Shown: positions 19,738 to 26,364 of the stretch, in pieces
Layout: each line of letters starts with the position of its first letter
Numbering within the stretch: the first letter of the stretch is position 1
From: Eggerthia catenaformis OT 569 = DSM 20559
Lineage (GTDB): Bacteria; Bacillota_I; Bacilli_A; Erysipelotrichales; Coprobacillaceae
Assembly (NCBI RefSeq): GCF_000340375.1
Contig: NZ_KB446649.1
Span: 188,339 to 252,338, forward strand
Direction of reading: 5' to 3'
Length of the DNA: 64,000 nt
Made by a program: the position numbers and the translations under genes
Notes under the pieces: model-generated
Told to the model about the DNA's origin: nothing
What the model saw: only the letters and a program-made list of their open reading frames with translations
Database searches by the model: none

Positions 19738-20571
19738 TTAACGACTGATTGTATATCCTTTTCCTAACACTGAATGAACATCCTCAATAACTACAAAAGC
19801 ATCAGGATCAATCTTATAGATTGATTGTTTAATCGCATTGATTTTTGAGTAAGGTGCAATAGCAGCAATAACCATCATTTCTTTTCTTAAATAGCCGGTT
19901 TCACTTTTTAAATAAGTTAATCCAATATCCTGACTAAAAAGTAATTCTTCTCTGATTCTTTCATATTGATGAGAAAAAATTAATAATTTTGATTGAGCAT
20001 GTCCATAAGTTAGTACTTTATTTACAATAAGGGAACAGATCATAATCACAAAAATACCATAGATTGTTTTCATTAAATTATGATATTGTAATAAGATAAC
20101 TAAAGTATCACAGACATACATAATAATAGAAAGGTTAAGATTAAAATACTTATGTAAAATAACACCTAATGTGTCAAATCCTCCACAGCTGCCATTTCCT
20201 CTTAATATTAGACCCGTTCCAAGGCCTAACATTCCACCCGCAATTATTGCACTTAATAAAGGGTCACTTGCTGTTTCTTTAAAAAAAGTAATCCGGTTAA
20301 AAAACTCTAATAAGACAGGAAAGAGAAAAGAAGTGATCGCTGTCTTTAAAATAAATTCTTTAGAAATAAAGATCCATCCGCTTAGAAACAAACAGGTATT
20401 TAATAATAAAATAATTAATGATAGTTTTAAAGGAATAAAAGAACTTAATATAATACCTAAGCCGGTAATTCCTCCTGCCGCAAATTTCTGAGGAAGAATA
20501 AATAGCCCAAAGCTTGCTGCTGTTAATAGACAGCCAATAATAATTTCTAAATACTGTATACTCTTTTTCAT
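19738..20571 (-). CDS. YitT family membrane protein (DUF161/DUF2179)
   Basis: 277 residues with five or six hydrophobic helices, GLGTGLILRGNGSCGGFDTLGVIL as the recognisable DUF161 block, and a cytosolic C-terminal DUF2179 domain (TYLKSETGYLRKEMMVIAAI through DPDAFVVIEDVHSVLGKGY). The function of the family is unsettled. It starts 55 bp after the amino-acid permease stop and may be co-transcribed with it. Confidence 0.9.
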   Translation of the reverse strand: MKKSIQYLEIIIGCLLTAASFGLFILPQKFAAGGITGLGIILSSFIPLKLSLIILLLNTCLFLSGWIFISKEFILKTAITSFLFPVLLEFFNRITFFKETASDPLLSAIIAGGMLGLGTGLILRGNGSCGGFDTLGVILHKYFNLNLSIIMYVCDTLVILLQYHNLMKTIYGIFVIMICSLIVNKVLTYGHAQSKLLIFSHQYERIREELLFSQDIGLTYLKSETGYLRKEMMVIAAIAPYSKINAIKQSIYKIDPDAFVVIEDVHSVLGKGYTISR

Positions 20572-20625
20572 ATTTTTTCAGCTCCATGTAACAAGTATAA
20601 TGAAGTATGAACAATGAAACAAGCA

Positions 20626-21939
20626 TTAATTAAAATGTTTATAGTAAAGATATCCTAATAAAAGAACTCCCAAAGAAGCAAATGATAATACTGTTGAGCG
20701 TATACCTGATAAGAATAATTGATTAATAACTACAAATAAACCGCTTATTACAGCAATAAGTGGAATAATAGGATAAAAAGGGACCTTATATTCTCTTTTA
20801 ATAAATGACTTATCTTTTCTTAATTTAATAACTGCTATAAATGTTAATGTATAAAACAGCCAGCTAGAAAATACAGCTAAATCCGTAAGAAGATTAAATT
20901 GTCCGCTAATGGAATAAATAATACCTATTAAAGCAACTAGAAAAATAGAATAAAAAGGAACCTTGTCTTTATTAAGTTTAGATAAATATGAGGAAAAAGG
21001 CAATGTTTCTTCCTGTGCCATCGCAAAAGCAACTCTGGATCCTGACATTAAAAATCCATTACATGCACCAAATACTGAAATCATAATACCTACTGCAATA
21101 ATCTTTCCTCCAATGTTTCCAAACAGCTTAATCGCAACAGCCGCTGCCGGAGCTTTTAAAAAAGCAAGTGATGAAGCAGGAATAACTTTTAAATAAGCAA
21201 TATTAATAATGAGATAAATAGCCATTATAATAGAGACACCACCAATAATAGCACGAGGAAGATCTTTACCAGGATTCTTTAATTCGCCGGCAATAGCCCC
21301 TACTCCTGTCCATCCTTCAAAAGCAAATAAAACAGAAACCATTAACTGGCCCAATACAACAACAGTATTAATATCTTTTCCTATCATTGGAGAAAACAAG
21401 GGCGCATCATTCTGACCCTTAATAAACCCAAAAATTATTAATAAAACAATAGGAATAAGCTTTGATACTGTAAAGATAATCTGTAATCTTCCTGCAGGCT
21501 TTGAACCAAGACTATTCATTCCTGCTAAAATAATGATACATCCTATCGCAATCACTATAATATACTGATCCGTTTTTAAAAATAATGACAGCTGATTAGA
21601 AAAAGCAACAGCTAAAGCAGAAATCATCGCCGGATAAAAAACCAGAACCTGAATCCATCCTGCTAAAAAACCTATTGTTTCACCAAATGCCTCTTTTAAA
21701 TAAGTAACAATGCCCCCGGTTCTAGGAAACATAATAGCGATTTCCGCAAAAGTCAAAGCTCCGCATATACTCACAATACCGGTAATAATCCAGGCTATAA
21801 GTCCTAATCCCGGTGCCCCATGAGTAGCACTATATATAGCCTGTGGCTTAAAAAAGATGCCTGATCCGATAACACACCCTACTACTATAGAAATAGCTGT
21901 TGTGATACCTAAGTTTTTCTTTAATACACTATTATTCAT
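20626..21939 (-). CDS. APC-superfamily amino-acid permease
   Basis: A 437-residue transporter with about 12 hydrophobic helices. The first helix carries GCVIGSGIFFKP, the amino-acid carboxylate-binding turn of APC/LAT members, and FEGWTGVGAIAGELKNPGKDLPRAI is the conserved loop after helix 6. It resembles SteT/LAT-type exchangers. The substrate cannot be read from the sequence. It lies upstream of YitT in the same direction. Confidence 0.92.
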   Translation of the reverse strand: MNNSVLKKNLGITTAISIVVGCVIGSGIFFKPQAIYSATHGAPGLGLIAWIITGIVSICGALTFAEIAIMFPRTGGIVTYLKEAFGETIGFLAGWIQVLVFYPAMISALAVAFSNQLSLFLKTDQYIIVIAIGCIIILAGMNSLGSKPAGRLQIIFTVSKLIPIVLLIIFGFIKGQNDAPLFSPMIGKDINTVVVLGQLMVSVLFAFEGWTGVGAIAGELKNPGKDLPRAIIGGVSIIMAIYLIINIAYLKVIPASSLAFLKAPAAAVAIKLFGNIGGKIIAVGIMISVFGACNGFLMSGSRVAFAMAQEETLPFSSYLSKLNKDKVPFYSIFLVALIGIIYSISGQFNLLTDLAVFSSWLFYTLTFIAVIKLRKDKSFIKREYKVPFYPIIPLIAVISGLFVVINQLFLSGIRSTVLSFASLGVLLLGYLYYKHFN

Positions 21940-22022
21940 ATCATTCCCCTTTTATAATAAACCTCAAATATTATAACATAACCTATAAACTTATAGATAT
22001 TAAATTATTTTCTTTCATTCAA

Positions 22023-22039
22023 TTGAAATATCATTTCAA
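22023..22039. promoter_or_regulatory. Perfect inverted repeat, possible operator
   Basis: TTGAAAT-ATC-ATTTCAA lies between the permease start and the divergent small membrane-protein gene. It could bind a dimeric regulator; this is inferred from symmetry only. Confidence 0.35.
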
Positions 22040-22100
22040 ATATGAGGTAGTTAGATTAGATATATAAATCTTAATAAGCTAATAAAGAGGAAAAATAATT

Positions 22101-22365
22101 ATGACAAAATCATTAAGTCTTATCATGAATATTATAGGATTTGCACCCATCATCATCCTATTAATCTCTATCATATTTAATTTGGAGAAAAAGTATTGGC
22201 TTAGTCTATTTGGTATAGATATTATTATGCAATTAGGATTGATTATTTATATATAAAACAAATAATTTACATGTAGGTTCTGAATTTATACCTTTAATTA
22301 TACTGATAGATGTTATTTTCATAGCACTTGCTTTTATTATTATGCATAGAAGAAATAAAGCTTAA
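22101..22365 (+). pseudogene. Small multi-pass membrane protein gene split by a frameshift
   Basis: An ATG with AAAGAGG upstream opens a 51-codon frame of two helices ending in TAA at 22256; another frame continues without gap (TNNLHVGSEFIPLIILIDVI, then a HRRNKA tail) to 22365. Joined, they give about 87 residues with three helices, the same size and plan as the 89-aa protein at 24178. The two share SIxFxxxKxxxLSLFGI(N/D). The break is in an A/T-rich run near 22245-22260. A single-base frameshift or sequencing error would explain it. Function unknown. Confidence 0.55.
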
Positions 22366-22372
22366 CATGACA

Positions 22373-22408
22373 AAAAAGTCTGGAAATTATTTGGTTCTTA
22401 GGCTTTTT
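22373..22408 (+). terminator. Terminator after the split membrane-protein gene
   Basis: AAAAAGTCT and AGGCTTTTT arms (one G-T pair), T-tract downstream, starting 8 bases after the second-frame stop. Its position supports the two frames being one transcription unit. Confidence 0.6.
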
Positions 22409-22504
22409 ATAAACTTGAATAAATTAAATATTTTATTTTCTGAGTTTTATTGCTTAGCTCGGCTTCATTATAATATTATACCTTAAATTTATACAATAGT
22501 ATGA

Positions 22505-22530
22505 AAGACTGACCTCTTACAGCCAGTCTT
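22505..22530 (-). terminator. Terminator of the 102-aa membrane-protein gene
   Basis: AAGACTG/CAGTCTT stem, 14 bp beyond the stop on the minus strand. The following T-run is short. Confidence 0.6.
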
Positions 22531-22544
22531 AATATACACTCAAA

Positions 22545-22853
22545 TTATTGAAATTTTTTCAATATTGTTTTCAATAATATTGAGCTTAATGGAATCAATA
22601 AGTATATACCTATAATTACTAACATATTAAGTATAATTATGAATTCCTTAGATTCCATAAAAGTTATAACAGAAAATGAAATAGTACTATATTGAACAAA
22701 AAATATAATAATAAGCTCTATACCTATGAGTAAGTAAAATAGCTTCTGTTTTTTTAATATTATCAATATATAAGTACAAATCAATGATAATATAAGGTAA
22801 GGAAGTATAGTTTTAAATATACTTATATAAGTGAGTTCCGTAAATTTAATCAT
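22545..22853 (-). CDS. Small membrane protein of unknown function
   Basis: 102 residues with three hydrophobic segments (about 14-33, 38-60 and 70-94), a KK turn and a KK-rich C-terminus. I do not recognise the family, though the LLIGIELIIIFF segment faintly recalls the SLFGI proteins at 22101 and 24178. Its ATG overlaps by 8 bp the stop of a 36-codon exported-peptide gene, so the two are translationally coupled. It could be an immunity or transport partner of that peptide; this is speculative. Confidence 0.6.
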   Translation of the reverse strand: MIKFTELTYISIFKTILPYLILSLICTYILIILKKQKLFYLLIGIELIIIFFVQYSTISFSVITFMESKEFIIILNMLVIIGIYLLIPLSSILLKTILKKFQ

Positions 22854-22956
22854 ATCTGCCTTTATTTACGCTAATGTTAGCAAAAACAGGAACTGAAACG
22901 AATAAAACTAAAGATAAAATCATTATCAAACTACCAATCATTTTTGATTTTTTCAT
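22846..22956 (-). CDS. 36-residue exported peptide precursor, unknown
   Basis: ATG at 22956 with GGAG 6 bases before. The product is a typical Sec signal peptide (KKSK, hydrophobic core, VPVFA cleavage motif) followed by only ten residues, NISVNKGRYD. Cleavage after VFA would release a decapeptide. It overlaps the 102-aa membrane-protein gene. It may be a signalling or bacteriocin-like peptide, or a truncated secreted protein. The good ribosome site and coupling favour translation, but nothing proves function. Confidence 0.5.
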   Translation of the reverse strand: MKKSKMIGSLIMILSLVLFVSVPVFANISVNKGRYD

Positions 22957-23005
22957 AATAACTCCGGTATAACCAAATTAAGATTATACTTCTCCTTTCT
23001 TTTCA

Positions 23006-23090
23006 AATTTTATAGTAAACAGTATAGTATATCTTTCCCATCATCCTATCGAATGATGAAATATTAAATATACCATTTTAATCACCTCCT
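23006..23090 (-). other. Two overlapping micro-ORFs behind a near-perfect ribosome-binding site
   Basis: On the minus strand AGGAGGTGAT (23081-23090) stands 4 bases before an ATG at 23076 that encodes only MVYLIFHHSIG, ending TGA; a second ATG overlaps this stop (TGATG, start 23044) and encodes MGKIYYTVYYKI. The first frame continues open past the TGA for 18 codons. It may be a leader-peptide arrangement upstream of the 36-aa exported peptide or the broken start of a longer gene. Confidence 0.35.
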
Positions 23091-23298
23091 ATAAGCTCAA
23101 TTAATTTGAAGAATTTATAAATTTATTATTTATAGTTAAATGAAATTCTATATATAGTCAACATTTTTTATGAACAATTTAACTATTATTTATGACTCTA
23201 TTCAAACAGTCTCTTATTGCTTATGAGCATACAAAACATCTTTATTTATACTTATTATATTACTTTTTTCAAAAAAGAAAGCGTTTACGTTTTTTATT

Positions 23299-23324
23299 TG
23301 ATGAATTATAAATTAAATGCGACA
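23299..23324. repeat. Second copy of the motif at 5959
   Basis: TGATGAATTATAAATTAAAT then GCGACAT, nearly matching 5959-5984 (a one-base gap and a few changes). It borders the recombinase debris, consistent with an element end. No clear inverted mate found. Confidence 0.35.
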
Positions 23325-23480
23325 TCCAATAGCATAGAAAACTCCATATAGCAATTAAGTCTGCCTTTGCTGATGTTGAATGAATTAAAATCATATTACA
23401 AAAAAATACAGAAATGTTAGTGACTTCAAATCAGCTTTTGTATCTGTCATTATTAATCCTTTAAAGCATACTACAGGTAA

Positions 23481-23600
23481 CAAAATCAAAAACAAATAAG
23501 AATACATGACTTTAGACACTCCTATGCTGCATATCTCAGCAATAATAGTGCTGATATGCCGACAGTGTCTAAAATTATGAAGATATTCTCAGCACTTTAG
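23481..23600 (+). pseudogene. Tyrosine recombinase (phage/ICE-type integrase) C-terminal fragment
   Basis: The frame reads IRIHDFRHSYAAYLSNN then ADMPTVSKIMKI, the box of tyrosine recombinases containing the catalytic H-x-x-R (HDFRHS). It has a stop just upstream and lacks the final catalytic Tyr, so it is a dead remnant about 40 codons long. Confidence 0.75.
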
Positions 23601-23801
23601 ATAGCCTTCCTAAATCCATCAGCAAGACTGATACTACCTCCAGATGGTGGAATATCCGGGAAAATATACGTGATGGCAATGTTGCCGTCAACACCCTGAT
23701 GGATGCAATTGTAGAGCAATCTAACTGATACAAGAGAATGCCTATAAAAACGCAAAATTAAGCGATATAAAGAACCTTAACAATATTTTATAAATATTTA
23801 G

Positions 23802-24035
23802 GCAAAAATTCTCTACAGCAGGAAAAAGGATAAAAACGGCTATAGCTATTATCATGAGGATTTCAGAACCTCACAATGTGATCTGAAGAACCATGATACT
23901 GCCTATCATTATCAGAACAAAATAAGCATGATACCTACAAAATGGAAGAAGCTGTTTAATAATGAAAAGATCAGGGGAATCCTGAAAAAGAAAAATGGAA
24001 AGAACTTTCTGAAACTGAAAGTACATCAACTTTGA
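23802..24035 (+). pseudogene. Unidentified 78-codon start-less frame
   Basis: A basic frame (KDKNGYSYYHEDFRTSQC, later KKLFNNEKIRGILKKK) ending TGA at 24035, with no start codon of its own. It looks coding and lies in the same debris and orientation as the integrase piece. I do not recognise it. Confidence 0.3.
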
Positions 24036-24117
24036 AATAACCGGATTCCCTAGAAAGGAAACAATAAAATTCAACCATTTTATAATTTACTGTTTATCAT
24101 CATTTTCCTATAAAAAT

Positions 24118-24162
24118 ACCGACCTCTATGCTTAAATTTCTAATATCATTTTAGAGGTCGGT
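24118..24162 (-). terminator. Terminator of the secreted-protein/membrane-protein operon
   Basis: A perfect 11-bp stem, ACCGACCTCTA/TAGAGGTCGGT, with a 23-nt loop and minus-strand TATTTTTAT tail, 16 bases after the stop at 24178. Confidence 0.85.
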
Positions 24163-24177
24163 ACAAAACAAATTTTT

Positions 24178-24447
24178 TTACTTCTTTCTGCTCATTTGAA
24201 CAAAAAATATGATAATTAATGAAATTATGAAGAATAATAAAGGTATCCATATAGCTTTGAGCCCATATGCCTGTACAGGAGCAGCTGAAGCACCTGTTCC
24301 AGGTGCTTTGGAATAAACAAAGAACGTAACAATTAAAAGTAAAGCATTTATTCCAAAAAGAGACAAACATATCGATTTTTTGAAATGAAACTTTATGCTG
24401 AAAACCAAAATCAAAATTGAAAGAACACTTAAAATCCATGATATCAT
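24178..24447 (-). CDS. Small three-helix membrane protein (SLFGI group)
   Basis: 89 residues: two adjacent hydrophobic helices (about 3-17 and 25-45), an Ala/Pro-rich outside loop (KAPGTGASAAPVQA) and a third helix near 66-84, ending KK. AAAGGAGA precedes the start and it follows the papain-like gene by 12 bp. Its first half is clearly related to the broken protein at 22101 (SIKFHFKKSICLSLFGIN against SIIFNLEKKYWLSLFGID). I do not know the family. An immunity or anchoring role for the secreted neighbour is conceivable. Confidence 0.7.
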   Translation of the reverse strand: MISWILSVLSILILVFSIKFHFKKSICLSLFGINALLLIVTFFVYSKAPGTGASAAPVQAYGLKAIWIPLLFFIISLIIIFFVQMSRKK

Positions 24448-24459
24448 ATAGCTTCTCCT

Positions 24460-25193
24460 TTAGTTAAAACTTGTATAATAGTTTTTATTAATATGTAATT
24501 CCCCATTTGAATTTTCTTTCCGGCTTCTCACCTTATTGCTTCCAAACGACGAAGAACTTGATCCATTAATAAACTCAAAATCAGGGTATGAAGTTTTTCC
24601 TTTAGATGTGTGATAATATACATAATCCTTATTTTTAGCATCTAATTTTCTATTAGTGGTATAATAGCTTAATTTTGATTTTATTGACTTTGCCAATCCA
24701 GATGGAGTATCCACTATATTTCCACCACTTAATTTTGTTTTAGCAACACTATTCCATATAGATTTTGCAAAATATGAGCAATTATCAATATAACTCCATC
24801 TGTTAATAGAGAACAAACAAGTATTCAGACTCTTTGTATCTTTACTTGTTAAACCCTTTCCGGCAGAAACATGCGAAGAAAACGCACTACTCTGTCCATT
24901 GTTATTTGCCTTGTATTGCAAATGTGCCTCTAAATTATACCAAATCCCTTTATGCTGTTTAATATTTCCCCACGTCCCCAGTGAGACGCTTCTTTTTCCG
25001 CCAATATTATAATTTCCTATCCTTAACTTTGAATTTGTAAGATTCTCGATGACAATCCAAGAATGATTATCTTCCAGCGTTGAAAAAATGATTAGTTTGG
25101 CAATCGGATCGGTCGCACTGACACTACAAACAGAAAAAAACATAATACTAATGACATACCTAATACTAATGATTTTCTTAAAACTTCTTTCAT
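24460..25193 (-). pseudogene. Secreted permuted papain/NlpC-like protein, frameshifted in the signal peptide
   Basis: The main frame (24460-25143) encodes EDNHSWIVIENL, IGTWGN-like SLGTWGN, GIWYNLEAHL and, later, SYIDNCSYFAKSIWNSV: a His before and a Cys after, as in circularly permuted papain/NlpC-P60-like hydrolases. Its apparent Met at 25143 lacks a ribosome site and cuts the signal peptide. A true start with GGAGG lies at 25193 (MKEVLRKSLVLGMSLVLCFF) in another frame; one extra T in the run of seven (25134-25140) would join the two and restore a VSA cleavage site. So the gene is off as sequenced. A Ser-rich C-terminal tail follows the domain. Substrate unknown. Confidence 0.65.
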
Positions 25194-25317
25194 AATATTT
25201 TCCTCCGTTTTATCTCTACTATCATTATCCACGACAATAAATAAAAAGTCAAAATAAATAGCAATACTTATAAAAATTACTGAAAGTCAATTTCCAAGAG
25301 CAGTTATTCAGAAAAAA

Positions 25318-25372
25318 TAAAAAGAAAGAAGTGATTTCTCTATAAATACAGAAAGTCATTCCTTTCTTTTTC
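25318..25372 (-). terminator. Imperfect terminator after the 46-aa membrane peptide gene
   Basis: Long imperfect arms (GAAAGgAaTGACTTTCT against AGAgAAATCACTTCTTTC) followed on the minus strand by CTTTTTATTTTTT. Confidence 0.5.
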
Positions 25373-25382
25373 CATATCTCTA

Positions 25383-25523
25383 TTACCTTTCCATTCTCTT
25401 TCTTCCTATATAAATGCTTACATGAATTATTAAGCAAATCAAGAGTATGACTATACTAATTAAAAAGAATAATAAAGAATATGCATGGAATGATACAAGC
25501 TGAAATTTTGTGATAATTATCAT
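25383..25523 (-). CDS. 46-residue single-helix membrane peptide, unknown
   Basis: The ATG at 25523 comes one base after the stop of the 95-aa gene (TGAAATG), so it would be translated by coupling. The product has one hydrophobic helix of about 20 residues (YSLLFFLISIVILLICLII) and a basic tail (GRKRMER). No ribosome site of its own. Unrecognised; an imperfect terminator follows at once, which supports it being the end of a two-gene unit. Confidence 0.4.
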   Translation of the reverse strand: MIIITKFQLVSFHAYSLLFFLISIVILLICLIIHVSIYIGRKRMER

Positions 25524-25524
25524 T

Positions 25525-25812
25525 TCAGCAAGATGTAATATAATGTAGAGAACATATAAAGTGATCCAAATTTTGAATTTTAATCAATAGTGCAGAGATA
25601 TGACTATTATTAAAATTGGACCAAACGGAAATAATAGATTTAAAATCAGCATAACTTAATTCATACTTTTCTTCCGGGACATCTTTTTCCGGATCAATAA
25701 TAATGATATTCTCTTGACTCGTCACCCCTTTAATTAAATCTTCAGGATTCATAAATATTTTTCCTCCGGCTCCGACACTAATTTTTAGAAATTTATTTAT
25801 ACCTTTCTTCAT
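25525..25812 (-). CDS. Hypothetical 95-residue protein
   Basis: A good AAAGGAGGATAAG site precedes the ATG. The N-terminus is basic (KKGINKFLKI), the middle acidic (DPEKDVPEEKYELSYADFKS), and the end hydrophobic with cysteines (ICSLHYITSC). There is no clear signal peptide or helix-turn-helix. I do not recognise it. It is coupled to a 46-residue membrane peptide and lies in the island of small exported and membrane products. Confidence 0.5.
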   Translation of the reverse strand: MKKGINKFLKISVGAGGKIFMNPEDLIKGVTSQENIIIIDPEKDVPEEKYELSYADFKSIISVWSNFNNSHISALLIKIQNLDHFICSLHYITSC

Positions 25813-26041
25813 GATATGACTTATCCTCCTTTGAATTGTACCTTTATTTCTATCTCATCCTATGCGATCAGCTGATGAGTAATTTTCATTCCTTTCTTTA
25901 CAGCAATGTTGCCGTATTTTTATTTTGTTTGATTCTGTTTACTGAATGCTTTTTTGTATACTACTGATATATATTTTGATAATCAGTAAAAACAGTAAAA
26001 GGGCAGAAGATGTGTCCTATCCTGATAGGTTTATTTTCTGA

Positions 26042-26113
26042 TTATATTTCTTTGATTGTTAATATGAGAACAGTCATGAATACTGCAAAGCCTTTTTTAA
26101 TCATTTGTTTCAT
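26042..26113 (-). CDS. 23-residue hydrophobic peptide, possible small signalling peptide
   Basis: ATG at 26113 with AAAGGA 9 bases before. The peptide has a basic start (KQMIKK), a hydrophobic core (FAVFMTVLILTI) and a charged end (KEI), the general shape of streptococcal short hydrophobic peptides or of a truncated signal peptide. No Rgg-type regulator is nearby. Existence is uncertain. Confidence 0.3.
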   Translation of the reverse strand: MKQMIKKGFAVFMTVLILTIKEI

Positions 26114-26164
26114 AAAATATATTCCTTTCTTATTTCTATTTTTAGTTTTCATGAAAATCAAAAA

Positions 26165-26180
26165 AGACACTCTCGTGTCT
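26165..26180 (-). terminator. Terminator between the two micro-ORFs
   Basis: AGACAC-TCTC-GTGTCT hairpin followed on the minus strand by TTTTTT. Confidence 0.7.
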
Positions 26181-26203
26181 GTTAAACTTATTTAATTTCT
26201 TAC

Positions 26204-26239
26204 TTATATACATTGATATAAGCTTTTAGATGCAATCAT
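26204..26239 (-). CDS. 11-codon micro-ORF with strong ribosome site
   Basis: AAAGGAGGTGAT stands six bases before ATG; the product would be MIASKSLYQCI. A terminator lies 24 bp after the stop. The ideal site on so short a frame suggests a leader peptide or the surviving start of a deleted gene. Confidence 0.3.
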   Translation of the reverse strand: MIASKSLYQCI

Positions 26240-26318
26240 AGGCATCACCTCCTTTAGTACATTTCTGCAACAAAAAAGGGGCTGACCCGGTTAAATAAAA
26301 CTGAGTAGCTTAAAAATA

Positions 26319-26348
26319 AAAATGCGACGGAGACATCCGACGCATTTT
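26319..26348 (+). terminator. Hairpin inside the left end of the IS
   Basis: AAAATGCG and CGCATTTT arms, extended inside by CGGA/TCCG, followed by a T-run. It can block read-through transcription into the transposase gene, as is common in insertion sequences. Confidence 0.7.
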
Positions 26349-26364
26349 TTTGTATAATGTTTAT

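Larger units (their letters stand above)
23077..24117. other. Recombinase and other mobile-element debris
   Basis: About 1 kb with no intact gene. It holds a possible insertion-sequence end (23299-23324), an integrase fragment (23481-23600), and two start-less frames, one ending near 23729 (RWWNIRENIRDGNVAVNTLM) and one at 23802-24035, none of which I can assign. Confidence 0.55.
25813..26275. other. Intergenic region with two micro-ORFs
   Basis: Between the 95-aa gene and the IS. It holds minus-strand micro-ORFs at 26204-26239 and 26042-26113 and a terminator at 26165-26180. The stretch 25830-26010 is AT-rich, with no gene seen; it should contain the promoter of the 95-aa gene. Confidence 0.4.

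Noticed and set aside
23275-23296. A second cre site (AAAGCGTTTACG)
   Set aside because: It departs from the consensus at both ends and has no gene suitably placed.
23077-24117. A CRISPR array or intact integrative element
   Set aside because: No regularly spaced repeats are seen, and the integrase lacks its catalytic Tyr and start.
25249-25437. 62-aa minus-strand frame
   Set aside because: It overlaps the coupled 46-aa frame and the terminator, and has no ribosome site.
26010-26195. 61-aa plus-strand hydrophobic frame
   Set aside because: No ribosome site, and it opposes micro-ORFs and a terminator with better signals.
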